64,000 nucleotides of DNA. It comes from Rhizobium esperanzae. GTDB taxonomy: Bacteria; Pseudomonadota; Alphaproteobacteria; Rhizobiales; Rhizobiaceae. The stretch lies in contig NZ_MXPU01000001.1 of the NCBI RefSeq assembly GCF_002204185.1, positions 124,001 to 188,000 on the forward strand, in the 5' to 3' direction. Below, one piece after another: positions 1 to 7,433 of the stretch. The stretch's first letter is position 1. Each line of letters starts with the position of its first letter. The notes beneath the pieces were generated by a model. It did not search any database. It worked only from the letters and a program-made list of their open reading frames with translations, and had not been told where the DNA came from. The position numbers and the translations under genes were made by a program.

Positions 1-293
1 GAAAGATCGATGCCGGCCGTCAGGATGACCAGCGTCTGGGCGGCGCCGAGAATGCCGACGATGGCGATCTGCTGCAGGATCAGTGTCAGGGTGTAGGACG
101 AGAAAAACCGTCCGCCGAGCGCTACCCCGAAGATGATGATCGCCAGCACCAGCACGATGAGCGGCACGGCTGCCGGCGTCGAGTGCAGAAAATGCTGCGC
201 ACGCTTGATCAGCGGGACGCCCTGGTGCTCGAAGGAGGCGACGTTCTTGTCGCTGCCGTCGAGGACGCGTTCGAATTCCTGTGCTCCGGTCAT
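1..293 (-). CDS. frcC: Sugar ABC transporter permease FrcC, N-terminal part
   Basis: This is the first 97 or so residues of an inner-membrane permease; the rest lies beyond the left edge. The protein begins MTGAQEFERVL and has a soluble leader, then a hydrophobic segment (PLIVLVLAIIIFG) and a second one (ILGAAQTLVILTAGIDLS) ending in a motif typical of ribose/fructose-type permeases of the carbohydrate uptake transporter 2 family. The ATG at 293 follows a GGAGG-like site. It lies 152 bases downstream of the binding-protein gene on the same strand, the usual order in frcBCA operons, so the ATPase gene frcA is expected outside the window. The naming rests on similarity to the Sinorhizobium fructose transporter as I remember it. 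Confidence 0.85.
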   Translation of the reverse strand, partial: MTGAQEFERVLDGSDKNVASFEHQGVPLIKRAQHFLHSTPAAVPLIVLVLAIIIFGVALGGRFFSSYTLTLILQQIAIVGILGAAQTLVILTAGIDL

Positions 294-398
294 GGTTCCT
301 CCTCCGCATCCGCGCGCCGAACCCGCGCGGAGGCCGCCACCCATTGTCATCCGTTCGTTGCTTAGCCGGTGGGGTGACGGCACATCGTCCGTCCAAAA

Positions 399-422
399 CG
401 GCCGGGGATCAAGCCCCGGCCG
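399..422 (-). terminator. GC-rich hairpin between frcB and frcC
   Basis: A perfect 9-bp inverted repeat (CGGCCGGGG / CCCCGGCCG) with a 6-base loop sits just downstream of frcB. Read on the minus strand it is followed by only TTTT. Hairpins of this kind between a binding-protein gene and its permease usually act as partial terminators or mRNA stabilisers that keep the binding protein in excess; that role is inferred. Confidence 0.6.
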
Positions 423-445
423 CTTTCTCTTTCAATAGATTGGGC

Positions 446-1465
446 TCAGCCCCAGCACTTGTCGGTGCCTTCCTTGGTGTCGATCGACTTGACGCCGGAG
501 ACCGGCTTGTCTGTGACGAGCGAAACGCCGGTGTCGAAGAAGGACTTGCCTTCCGTCGGCTTCGGCTTCTCACCGCTATCGGCGAACTTCTTGATCGCCT
601 CGATGCCGAGCGACGCCATCAGCAGCGGGTATTGCTGCGAGGTGGCGCCGATGACGCCTTCCTTGACCGACTTGACACCCGGGCAGCCGCCGTCAACCGA
701 GACGATCAGCACGTTCTTTTCCATGCCGACGGCCTTCAGCGCCTGATAGGCACCGACAGCGGCCGGCTCGTTGATCGTGTGGATGACGTTGATGCTCGGA
801 TCCTTCTGCAGAAGGTTTTCCATGGCCTTGCGACCGCCTTCCTCGTTGCCGTTGGTCACGTCATGGCCGACGATGCGCTTGTCGTCTTCGTCGCCGATCT
901 TGTCCGGGTTCTTCGGGTCGATGCCGAAGCCCATCATGAAGCCCTGGTCGCGCAGGACGTCAACCGTCGGCTGCGACGGCGTCAGGTCGAGGAAACCGAC
1001 CTTGGCGTCCTTGGCCTTGTCGCCGAGCGTTTCCTTGGCCCACTGGCCGATCAGCTTGCCGGCGAGCAGGTTGTCGGTGGCGAAGGTGGCGTCGGCGGCA
1101 TCGGCCGGCTCGAGCGGCGTGTCGAGCGCGATGACCAGCACGCCGGCATCACGCGCCTTCTTGACCGAAGAGACGATGCCCTTGGTGTCCGAGGCGGTCA
1201 GCAGAATTCCCTTGGCGCCGTCGGCGATGCAGCTTTCGATCGCCGCAACCTGGCTTTCGCTGTCACCGTCGACCTTGCCGGCATAGGACTTCAGCGAAAC
1301 GCCGAGTTCCTTGGCCTTGGCCGTCGCACCTTCCTTCATCTTGACGAAGAAGGGATTGGTGTCGGTCTTGGTGATCAGGCAGGCGGAAACGTCAGCCGCC
1401 ATAACAGGGGCGGAAAAGGCGACGCCGAGTGCGAGCGCGCCGAAAGCGAGAACTGATTTCTTCAT
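446..1465 (-). CDS. frcB: Sugar ABC transporter periplasmic binding protein FrcB
   Basis: This 339-residue periplasmic protein captures a monosaccharide (fructose, ribose or mannose in the studied rhizobial homologue) and delivers it to the FrcC permease. A Sec signal peptide of about 22 residues ([14 protein letters not shown]...VMAA) precedes a type I periplasmic binding fold, with the characteristic [18 protein letters not shown] start and a hinge region with VIALDTPL. I chose the ATG at 1465, preceded by GGGAGGAG seven bases upstream, rather than the upstream in-frame extension, which lacks a signal peptide at its start. The gene heads the frcBC(A) operon and is divergent from the ROK regulator. 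Confidence 0.92.
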   Translation of the reverse strand: MKKSVLAFGALALGVAFSAPVMAADVSACLITKTDTNPFFVKMKEGATAKAKELGVSLKSYAGKVDGDSESQVAAIESCIADGAKGILLTASDTKGIVSSVKKARDAGVLVIALDTPLEPADAADATFATDNLLAGKLIGQWAKETLGDKAKDAKVGFLDLTPSQPTVDVLRDQGFMMGFGIDPKNPDKIGDEDDKRIVGHDVTNGNEEGGRKAMENLLQKDPSINVIHTINEPAAVGAYQALKAVGMEKNVLIVSVDGGCPGVKSVKEGVIGATSQQYPLLMASLGIEAIKKFADSGEKPKPTEGKSFFDTGVSLVTDKPVSGVKSIDTKEGTDKCWG

Positions 1466-1578
1466 GAACTCCTCCCAGAGTTTGCCGGCGCCGCCCGTGC
1501 GGGCCGGAATTTTCGAGATGTGACACTTCGCTTCGGTCGCTGCCGCTTCCGAAGCCGCCCGTGCCCTTGACGCTGGCA

Positions 1579-1607
1579 ATTAAGAGCGAAAGAAATCGGC
1601 TTGTCAA
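1579..1607 (-). promoter_or_regulatory. Candidate frcB promoter
   Basis: On the minus strand TTGACA (1607-1602) is followed after 17 bases by CTTAAT (1584-1579). This is a good -35 with a weak -10 and would give an untranslated leader of about 110 bases before frcB. Confidence 0.45.
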
Positions 1608-1620
1608 TAAATAAATCCAA

Positions 1621-1637
1621 TTGAATTATTAATTCGA
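1621..1637. promoter_or_regulatory. Candidate ROK operator between frcB and the regulator
   Basis: TTGAATTATTAATTCGA is an AT-rich imperfect palindrome (6 of 7 arm positions pair, 3-base centre) in the divergent region, just upstream of the -35 of the frcB promoter. ROK repressors such as NagC and Mlc bind AT-rich palindromes, so this is the natural candidate site for the adjacent regulator. Confidence 0.4.
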
Positions 1638-1790
1638 TGTGGCATGCTCAATCGCATTAGGATGTACGGTACCGCGCCTTTTCCAACGCAGAGAATGGCC
1701 GCCTTACCGCTTTCAGCTGCTGCACAATCCCCTTGGATCGCTTCCGATCCGGGGAACCGTGCAAGAGGCCAACGCTCGGGAGGAGCGGCC

Positions 1791-3038
1791 ATGTCGTCTT
1801 TGGATGGGCCGGAACACACACCGGTCCCGCCGCCCATTCTCAATCCGGCCGGGGGCGCGAACCAGGTCAGGGTGCGCGCCTATAACGAACGGCTCGTGCT
1901 GTCGCTGGTGCGCCTCTACGGCGCGCTGTCGAAGGCCGATATCGCGCGCCGCAGCGGACTGTCGGCGCAGACCGTCTCGGTGATCATGCGGGTGCTGGAA
2001 AAAGAAGGGCTGCTATCGCGCGGGGCGCCGGTGCGCGGCCGGGTCGGCCAGCCGTCGATCCCGATGCATCTCAATCCCGACGCCGTCTATTCCTTCGGAC
2101 TCAAGATAGGCCGGCGCAGCGCCGATCTGGTGCTGATGGATTTCGTCGGCCGCATCCGCATGCAGCTGCACCAGACCTATGCCTATCCGCTGCCGGACGA
2201 AATTCTCGCCTTCGTCACCTCGGGCATCGAGGAGATCGAGAGCAGGCTCGACGACAAGCAGCGCAGCCGCATTGCCGGCCTCGGCATCGCAGCTCCGTTC
2301 GAGCTCTGGAATTGGGCCGAGGAAGTCGGCGCGCCGCCGGGCGCCATGGAGGTCTGGCGGGATGTCGACCTGCAGGCCGATATCGCCGCCCGTGTCTCCC
2401 ACCCCGTCTTCCTGCAGAACGATGCGACCAGCGCCTGCGGCGCCGAACTCGTCTTCGGCGTCGGCCCCTCCTATCCCGACTTCGTCTATTTCTTCATCGG
2501 CTCCTTCATCGGCGGCGGCATCGTGCTCAATTCGGCGATCTTTTCCGGCCGCACCGGCACGGCGGGCGCCATCGGGCCGCTGCCCGTGCGCGACAGGAAC
2601 GGCGAAACCAAGCAGTTGCTCGAGATCGCCTCGATCTTCGTTTTGGAAAACATGCTGCGCGAACGCGGCATCGATCCCGAGCCGCTCTGGTATTCGGCCG
2701 ACGATTGGGTGGATTTCGGCGAGCCAATGGAAGTCTGGATCCAGGATAGCGCCAAGGCGCTGGCCCAGGCGATCGTCGCCGCCGCCTCGATCGTCGATTT
2801 CAGCGCCGCCGTCATCGATGGCGGCTTTCCCGATTGGGTGCGCAGCCGCATGGTGCAGGCGACGATCGACGAGGCCGCCAAGCTCGACCTGCAGGGCGTC
2901 GTCATGCCCGAAATCATCGAGGGCGCGGTCGGCGCGCAGGCGCGCGCCATCGGCGGCGCCAGCCTGCCGATCTTTTCGCGTTACCTCACAGACCAGAACG
3001 TACTCTTCAAGGAGATAGACCATGCTGAAGGGACTTGA
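1791..3038 (+). CDS. ROK-family transcriptional regulator of the frc operon
   Basis: This 415-residue protein has an N-terminal winged helix (LVLSLVRLYGALSKADIARRS then GLSAQTVSVIMRVLEKEGLL, about residues 30-80) followed by a ROK sugar-kinase-like fold. The kinase domain includes FLQNDATSACGAE and the segment FFIGSFIGGGIVLNS, the phosphate-binding/substrate region. ROK regulators bind sugars or sugar phosphates and release operators. The ATG at 1791 follows GGGAGGAG, while the longer in-frame extension has no ribosome site. It is divergent from frcB and overlaps the RbsD/FucU gene by 17 bases, so it most likely represses the frc operon and is co-transcribed with the mutarotase-like gene. Confidence 0.85.
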   Translation: MSSLDGPEHTPVPPPILNPAGGANQVRVRAYNERLVLSLVRLYGALSKADIARRSGLSAQTVSVIMRVLEKEGLLSRGAPVRGRVGQPSIPMHLNPDAVYSFGLKIGRRSADLVLMDFVGRIRMQLHQTYAYPLPDEILAFVTSGIEEIESRLDDKQRSRIAGLGIAAPFELWNWAEEVGAPPGAMEVWRDVDLQADIAARVSHPVFLQNDATSACGAELVFGVGPSYPDFVYFFIGSFIGGGIVLNSAIFSGRTGTAGAIGPLPVRDRNGETKQLLEIASIFVLENMLRERGIDPEPLWYSADDWVDFGEPMEVWIQDSAKALAQAIVAAASIVDFSAAVIDGGFPDWVRSRMVQATIDEAAKLDLQGVVMPEIIEGAVGAQARAIGGASLPIFSRYLTDQNVLFKEIDHAEGT

Positions 3039-3495
3039 TCCGCTTCTGAGCCCGGAATTGCTTTTCACGCTGCGCGCCATGGGCCACGGCGACGAAATCG
3101 CCATTGTCGACGGCAATTATCCCGGTGTCGAACATGCCCGCCGGCTGATCCGGCTCGACGGCCACCGCCTCATTCCGGTGCTCAACGCCGTGCTCAGCGT
3201 GCTGCCGATCGACGATTTCGTGCCGGAGGCAATCTTCCGCTCGACCGTCAAGGCCGAGCGCGACAAGCTCGATCCGGTGCATGAGGAGATGATCGACTGC
3301 TGCGCGCTTCACGAGCCGCACCGGCAGGTGGTGCCGCTCGTCGGCCAGGATTTCTACGGCCGGGTGCGGGCCGCCCATGCGCTGATACAGACCAGCGAGC
3401 CCAGGCTCTATGCCAACATCATCCTGCGCAAGGGCGTGATCTATCCGAAAGAGCCGGGCACGCAGGCGGCCGAGGTCGATCCTTTCGTTTACTAG
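3022..3495 (+). CDS. RbsD/FucU-family sugar mutarotase
   Basis: The 157-residue product starts MLKGLDPLLSPELLFTLRAMGHGDEI, the classic opening of RbsD/FucU proteins, which interconvert anomers of ribose, fucose or related sugars; the His in GHGDEI is the conserved active-site residue. The FPE-like region VLPIDDFVPEAIFR also fits, and the length is near that of FucU (about 140-150). The ATG follows AAGGAGA and lies inside the end of the ROK gene, indicating translational coupling. With the ABC transporter it suggests a complete uptake and anomer-conversion unit; the exact sugar cannot be read from sequence. Confidence 0.85.
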   Translation: MLKGLDPLLSPELLFTLRAMGHGDEIAIVDGNYPGVEHARRLIRLDGHRLIPVLNAVLSVLPIDDFVPEAIFRSTVKAERDKLDPVHEEMIDCCALHEPHRQVVPLVGQDFYGRVRAAHALIQTSEPRLYANIILRKGVIYPKEPGTQAAEVDPFVY

Positions 3496-3849
3496 CCAGG
3501 GTCTGGCCCCACCGTTCAAGCCACGCTTTCGCTGCGCGCCCGAGTAGGCGCGTAGCGCTTCCACCCGTGCTGAGGCACGCCGAAGATGCTCAGCTGCCGA
3601 TCCGGCCAGCCGCGGCTGTCCGTATTCCCACGCCCCTATTGCTGCGCCAGTATCGATGATCTCGTTGAGGAAGCGACCAAGGGATGGGCTCCCTATCATG
3701 GGGTACGTCCGCACAGGCAATGCCTGCGTCCGAAGCGGCGCCGACCGGTGTGGGCTGATGATGGAGCAATCCGGTGCGCCAGCAGCAGCAACAGACGGGA
3801 ACATTCCTGCAGCGAGTCGGTTAGTCGGCATCCAACCAGGAGGATGCCA
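3496..3849. other. Intergenic region before the catalase
   Basis: No gene is supported in these 354 bases. Open frames exist on both strands but without a ribosome site or recognisable protein. The 3' part carries the candidate stress promoter listed separately. Confidence 0.5.
3798..3822 (+). promoter_or_regulatory. Candidate general-stress (EcfG/RpoE2-type) promoter
   Basis: GGAAC, 16 bases, then GGTT matches the alphaproteobacterial EcfG consensus GGAAC-N16/17-CGTT except for one base in the -10 element. It lies 28 bases before the catalase ATG. Manganese catalases are frequent members of the general stress regulon, so the position makes sense, but the motif is short. Confidence 0.4.
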
Positions 3850-5127
3850 ATGTATCACCATGTAAAGAAGCTCATGTATACCGTTCGGGTTGACGAACCT
3901 GATCCGAAATTCGGCAATATGCTGCTTGAGCAGTTCGGCGGCGCAAACGGTGAACTTGCGGCAGCCATGCAATACTCTATTCAAGGCTTGAATTGCGAGG
4001 ATCCCGGACGGAAGGACCTCCTGATGGACATCGGAACCGAAGAACTCAGCCACCTCGAGATCGTCGGGACTCTTGCGAGAATGCACCTCAAGCCGCTGAA
4101 GTCGGTCAGGGAGGAGGCGGAAGCCGATCCGCTGATCGCCATTGCAGGCGGCGGTGGCGTGAACCTTTTCAATTCGATGGGAAACCCCTGGACGGCCGAT
4201 TATCTCAAAATAACAGGCGAGCTGGATGTGGATCTGAGAAGCAATATAGCCGCGGAAGCACGCGCCAAGATCGTCTACGAACGCCTGATCGACTTCTGCC
4301 GCGATCCGGGGACCAAGGATGCGCTGCAGTTCCTGATGACCAGAGAGATCACCCACATGCGTGCTTTCGCCCTGGCCCTCGAAAGCATGGGCAAGCCGCC
4401 GCTGAGCGTCGGCAGGATTGCGCCGACGGCAGGACTGGTCGATCAGTTCTTCAACGATTCCACGGGTCAAGGAGATTTGGGTGAGGTTGACACCCGCGGT
4501 CCATGGAATGAAGGAAAACCCTGGGAATTTGTCGAAGCGCCGGCCTTCCAGGATCTCCCGGGCGCTGAAAACGGCGGGACGGCAATCCGCGCTCAGAGCG
4601 CTCCCCCTGAAGGAGCAGAAGCGATTCAGGAAGTCCTTGTGGATGAGCTCCGTGACCTGCTGCATGCGGAAAAGCAGCTGTTGAAGGCGCTTCCCAAGAT
4701 GCAGAAAGCCGCGCGCACGCAGCAGCTCCAGACCTTGCTGCGCAACCATCTTGCCGAGACGGAGGCGCAGGTCGAGCGTTTGAACGAATGTCTGCGAATC
4801 CTCGGCACCTCGGCTCGCGCCAAGCCATGCAAAGGCATGGCCGGCCTGGTGGAGGAAGGCGAGGAAGTGATGGCGGAAGGCAAGAAAAAGCAAGACGCTC
4901 CCGCTGATCTGGCTTTGATCGGAGCGGCGTTGCGGGTCGAGCACTACGAGATTGCCGCCTACACCACCGCTCGCAATATGGCACTTCAACTTGCGCAGCC
5001 GGCGGTCGCGCAATTGCTAACACTGTCGCTGGGTGAAGAGCAGAATGCCGGCCAGTTGCTGGATCAGGTTGCCCAACCCCTGATGTCGGCGGCGAGAATG
5101 CCAAGTAGCGTCCTTCTGACAGTTTAG
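3850..5127 (+). CDS. Manganese catalase fused to a DUF892 (YciE/YciF) ferritin-like domain
   Basis: The 425-residue protein contains two four-helix-bundle domains. Residues 1 to about 245 are a KatB-type manganese catalase (2 H2O2 to 2 H2O + O2): the expected di-manganese ligands are visible as E35 (GGANGEL), E65 and H68 (GTEELSHLE), E136 (AAEARAK) and H169 (EITHMRA), and the usual tail with RGPWNEGKPWEF follows. Residues about 259-415 match DUF892 (VDELRDLLHAEKQLLKALPK, then CKGMAGLVEEGEE and VEHYEIAAY), a ferritin-like family linked to stress. The ATG at 3850 has CAGGAGG upstream; longer in-frame starts read through non-coding-looking DNA. The two families are normally separate proteins. 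Activity of the second domain is unknown. Confidence 0.88.
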   Translation: MYHHVKKLMYTVRVDEPDPKFGNMLLEQFGGANGELAAAMQYSIQGLNCEDPGRKDLLMDIGTEELSHLEIVGTLARMHLKPLKSVREEAEADPLIAIAGGGGVNLFNSMGNPWTADYLKITGELDVDLRSNIAAEARAKIVYERLIDFCRDPGTKDALQFLMTREITHMRAFALALESMGKPPLSVGRIAPTAGLVDQFFNDSTGQGDLGEVDTRGPWNEGKPWEFVEAPAFQDLPGAENGGTAIRAQSAPPEGAEAIQEVLVDELRDLLHAEKQLLKALPKMQKAARTQQLQTLLRNHLAETEAQVERLNECLRILGTSARAKPCKGMAGLVEEGEEVMAEGKKKQDAPADLALIGAALRVEHYEIAAYTTARNMALQLAQPAVAQLLTLSLGEEQNAGQLLDQVAQPLMSAARMPSSVLLTV

Positions 5128-5227
5128 CCGTGCGGAGCGAGGAACGCGTGGCTGCCACCTACGACGCGGCAACGATCTGAGGCCATGCCGAGAGGCGCTT
5201 TTTCCCGCATTCAAAGTTGCTGCAGCT

Positions 5228-5257
5228 GGCACCGCCCGTAAAAAAACACGCGGTGCC
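5228..5257 (+). terminator. Hairpin downstream of the catalase gene
   Basis: An 8-bp perfect inverted repeat (GGCACCGC / GCGGTGCC) with a 14-base A-rich loop lies 100 bases after the catalase stop. There is no T-run on the plus strand, so it may be only a weak terminator. Confidence 0.3.
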
Positions 5258-5311
5258 ATCTGCATTATGTGCGTCACCGTCACAACGGGATGCCTTTGTT
5301 GATCGCCCATA

Positions 5312-5331
5312 TTAATGATGCACATCATCAA
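5312..5331. promoter_or_regulatory. TetR operator A (distal, tetR side)
   Basis: TTAATGATG-CA-CATCATCAA is an inverted repeat with 8 of 9 arm positions pairing. It is identical at 17 of 20 positions to the element at 7142-7161 upstream of the oxidoreductase gene. Confidence 0.6.
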
Positions 5332-5337
5332 TAACTA

Positions 5338-5365
5338 AGCTATAATGACGGCCGCCATCATAGCT
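5338..5365. promoter_or_regulatory. TetR operator B (proximal, tetR side)
   Basis: A 28-base palindrome (arms AGCTATAATGACGG and CCGCCATCATAGCT, 12 of 14 positions pairing) ends 27 bases before the tetR start. Its TAATGACG and CATCATAGCTG blocks recur with the same 5-base gap at 7117-7140. It is the best candidate for autoregulation by the TetR protein. Confidence 0.65.
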
Positions 5366-5392
5366 GGAAATGGCCGTTGAAAGGACCGTGAC

Positions 5393-5974
5393 GTGCGGAT
5401 CACCAAGGAACAGAAGCAGGAAAACTACGACCGGATTATCGCCACCGCGTCAGAGCTGTTTCGCGAACGTGGATTCGATGGCGTGGGCGTGGCGGAATTG
5501 ATGGAGCGCGCGGGGCTCACCCATGGCGGCTTCTACAATCACTTCCGCTCCAAGGAGGAACTGATCGCCGAATCGACCGAGAACGGGTTGAACGAGACTT
5601 TGCAGCGCTATGCCGGTTACGACGTCCTCGACGTCATGGAGCTTTATCTCGCACGCGATCACCGGGATGGGCGCGGCCAGGGGTGCACGGCCGCAGCACT
5701 GAGTTGCGATGCCGCCCGACAGCCTGAGACAACCAAGGCCGTTTTCGCTGCAGGAATAGACAAGCTGGTGCGCGCGGTGGAGGGTGGCATTGCGCAACGT
5801 CATCCTTCCGGCGCCGGTGGGCGCGCGCAAGCCATCGCCATTCTCGCTCAGGCCGTTGGCGCCATCGTGCTTTCGAGGGCCTGCCCGGACGATTCCCCGC
5901 TGGCTGACGAACTGCTCGACGCCTGCCGCGCGGATTGCCGCGACGCCATTGAGAACCGGATGCGGCAACGATAG
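5393..5974 (+). CDS. TetR/AcrR-family transcriptional regulator
   Basis: The 193-residue protein has an N-terminal TetR helix-turn-helix (residues about 8-55: RIIATASELFRERGFDGVGV then ELMERAGLTHGGFYNHF) and a C-terminal ligand domain of the kind found in regulators of quinone- or aldehyde-responsive enzymes (GCTAAALSCDAARQ). The start is a GTG at 5393 after AAGGACC. Upstream lie two palindromes that are repeated before the divergently oriented oxidoreductase gene at 6003-7007, so it probably represses both itself and that enzyme until an electrophile or quinone binds. The ligand is unknown. Confidence 0.85.
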   Translation: MRITKEQKQENYDRIIATASELFRERGFDGVGVAELMERAGLTHGGFYNHFRSKEELIAESTENGLNETLQRYAGYDVLDVMELYLARDHRDGRGQGCTAAALSCDAARQPETTKAVFAAGIDKLVRAVEGGIAQRHPSGAGGRAQAIAILAQAVGAIVLSRACPDDSPLADELLDACRADCRDAIENRMRQR

Positions 5975-6002
5975 GGCCAGGCATTCGCCGGCGCGACAAA
6001 CG

Positions 6003-7007
6003 TCAATTCGCGACTGTGATGACCACCTTGCCTTTGGCACGCCCGGTCTCGACATAGGCCAGCGCATCCCCCGTCTTCTCAAACGCGAAAACCCTGTCGA
6101 CGACCGGCCGGATCACGCCTTGTTCGATCAGGCGGGCAATCTCACCCAACTGCCGCCCCTCGGCGCGCATGAACAGGAATGAATAAGCGACGCCGAGACG
6201 CCTGGCCTTTCTGCGAACTCCTCGGCTGAGCAGCCACAGTACCAGCTTCAGGAACAGATTGAGGCCGAGCTCCCTGGCGAATGCCGGATCGGGCGGACCG
6301 GAAATAGAAATGAGCCGGCCACCCGGCTTCAGCACGGCCAGCGACTTTTCGAGCGTCTTCGGATCCTGGCTGTTCAGCACCAGATCGTAGCCCGACAAGA
6401 TCTTTTCGAAATCCTGCGTCTTGTAGTCGATGACCACGTCCGCCCCGAGACTTCTCGCCAGCTCGGCATTTTCAGCACTCGTCGTCGTCGCAACCGCCGC
6501 GCCGAGGTGTTTGGCGAGCTGAATGGCGAACGTCCCGACACCGCCGGAACCGGCCTGAATGAAGACTTTCTGGCCGGGCTTTATCTTGCCCACCTCGACC
6601 AGCGCCTGCCAGGCGGTCAACCCGACAAGCGGGACGGACGCCGCTTCGCTCATGCTGAGGTTGCTTGGCTTCAGCGCCGCATCGGCTTCATCGATGGCAA
6701 TGAATTCGGCGAATGTCCCGACGCGATGATCACGCGGTCGTCCATAGACCTCGTCACCCACCTTGAACCGCCTCACCCTGGATCCGACTTTGACAACCGT
6801 CCCGGCAAGGTCATGCCCGAGGACGAAGGGCGGACGATAGGGAAGAATAAGCTTGAACTCCCCGTCCCTGACCTTGGAGTCCAGCTGGTTCACGGCGGTG
6901 GCCTGGATCCGTACGAGGACGTCATTGTCCAGCAATTCCGGTTCGGGCAGGCTGGCCAGACGCAGAGCGCCTTTCTTCTTGTACTTGTCAACGACGAATG
7001 CCTTCAC
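6003..7007 (-). CDS. NADPH-dependent quinone-oxidoreductase-like enzyme (medium-chain reductase)
   Basis: The 334-residue product is a zinc-free medium-chain dehydrogenase/reductase. It has the GroES-like fold at the N-terminus (LVRIQATAVNQLDSKVRDGE, ...GHDLAGTVVKVG) and a Rossmann domain with QAGSGGVGTFAIQLAKHLGA. Such enzymes reduce quinones or enones with NADPH. I take the GTG at 7007 as start because AGGAGAAGG precedes it; an upstream ATG at 7040 would place this ribosome site inside the gene. Paired palindromes at 7112-7161 match those before the neighbouring tetR, pointing to repression by that regulator. Confidence 0.85.
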   Translation of the reverse strand: MKAFVVDKYKKKGALRLASLPEPELLDNDVLVRIQATAVNQLDSKVRDGEFKLILPYRPPFVLGHDLAGTVVKVGSRVRRFKVGDEVYGRPRDHRVGTFAEFIAIDEADAALKPSNLSMSEAASVPLVGLTAWQALVEVGKIKPGQKVFIQAGSGGVGTFAIQLAKHLGAAVATTTSAENAELARSLGADVVIDYKTQDFEKILSGYDLVLNSQDPKTLEKSLAVLKPGGRLISISGPPDPAFARELGLNLFLKLVLWLLSRGVRRKARRLGVAYSFLFMRAEGRQLGEIARLIEQGVIRPVVDRVFAFEKTGDALAYVETGRAKGKVVITVAN

Positions 7008-7111
7008 AGGGCCTTCTCCTCTTCCGGCGTCAGGTGTCAAGGAAACGATAAAGCCAGAGGCACAAATCGGCGTGGACCCATGTGATCGACGACGCCCTAC
7101 CTCCGTCAGCC

Positions 7112-7139
7112 ATTTTTAATGACGATTATCATCATAGCT
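7112..7139. promoter_or_regulatory. TetR operator B-type (oxidoreductase side)
   Basis: This shares TAATGACG, a 5-base gap, and CATCATAGCTG with the palindrome before tetR (19 of 24 identical positions over the core at 7117-7140). It lies about 105 bases upstream of the oxidoreductase start. The arm symmetry is weaker here (8 of 14). Confidence 0.6.
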
Positions 7140-7141
7140 GA

Positions 7142-7161
7142 TTAATGATACTCGTCATCAA
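7142..7161. promoter_or_regulatory. TetR operator A-type (oxidoreductase side)
   Basis: TTAATGATA-CT-CGTCATCAA matches operator A at 17 of 20 positions. As before tetR, the A-type element is the one farther from the regulated gene, so both promoters carry the same two-site arrangement. Confidence 0.6.
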
Positions 7162-7433
7162 ACTTGTCAAGCCGCTTTCTGAACCAGCGCCTGATCCGAT
7201 TTGCGGCAAAGCTATCCGCTATGCGCAGTGAACCGCCTGCACCCTCGTCACGGCAACCCGCCGTTAACCTTCGACGCGCACAAAAGCCTTTCGGTCTGCG
7301 CGCTGGTCGGCGACCGCAAGCTGGCCCTTTCAACGCCGCCCGAATGATTTGTGGCGGTCTTCGATCACCACCAAGGACGATGCGGTCCTGCGAACTGGCC
7401 ATGATGGCTCTTCACACAACAGGAGCCGTTCAT
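7162..7433. other. Non-coding stretch upstream of the GGDEF-EAL gene
   Basis: I see no gene here. An in-frame extension of the downstream gene runs through it, but it is rich in Arg, Pro and Ala without domain features and has no better ribosome site than the ATG at 7434. Confidence 0.4.

Noticed and set aside
281..1456. Long plus-strand open frame of about 390 residues opposite frcB
   Set aside because: It is the antisense shadow of frcB; the minus strand has a signal peptide, a binding-protein fold and a ribosome site, while the plus frame is Arg/Asp-rich without domains.
3007..5013. Minus-strand open frame of 668 residues opposite the catalase fusion
   Set aside because: High GC codon bias keeps the opposite frame open. 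The plus strand has recognisable catalase ligands and DUF892 motifs; the minus frame has none.
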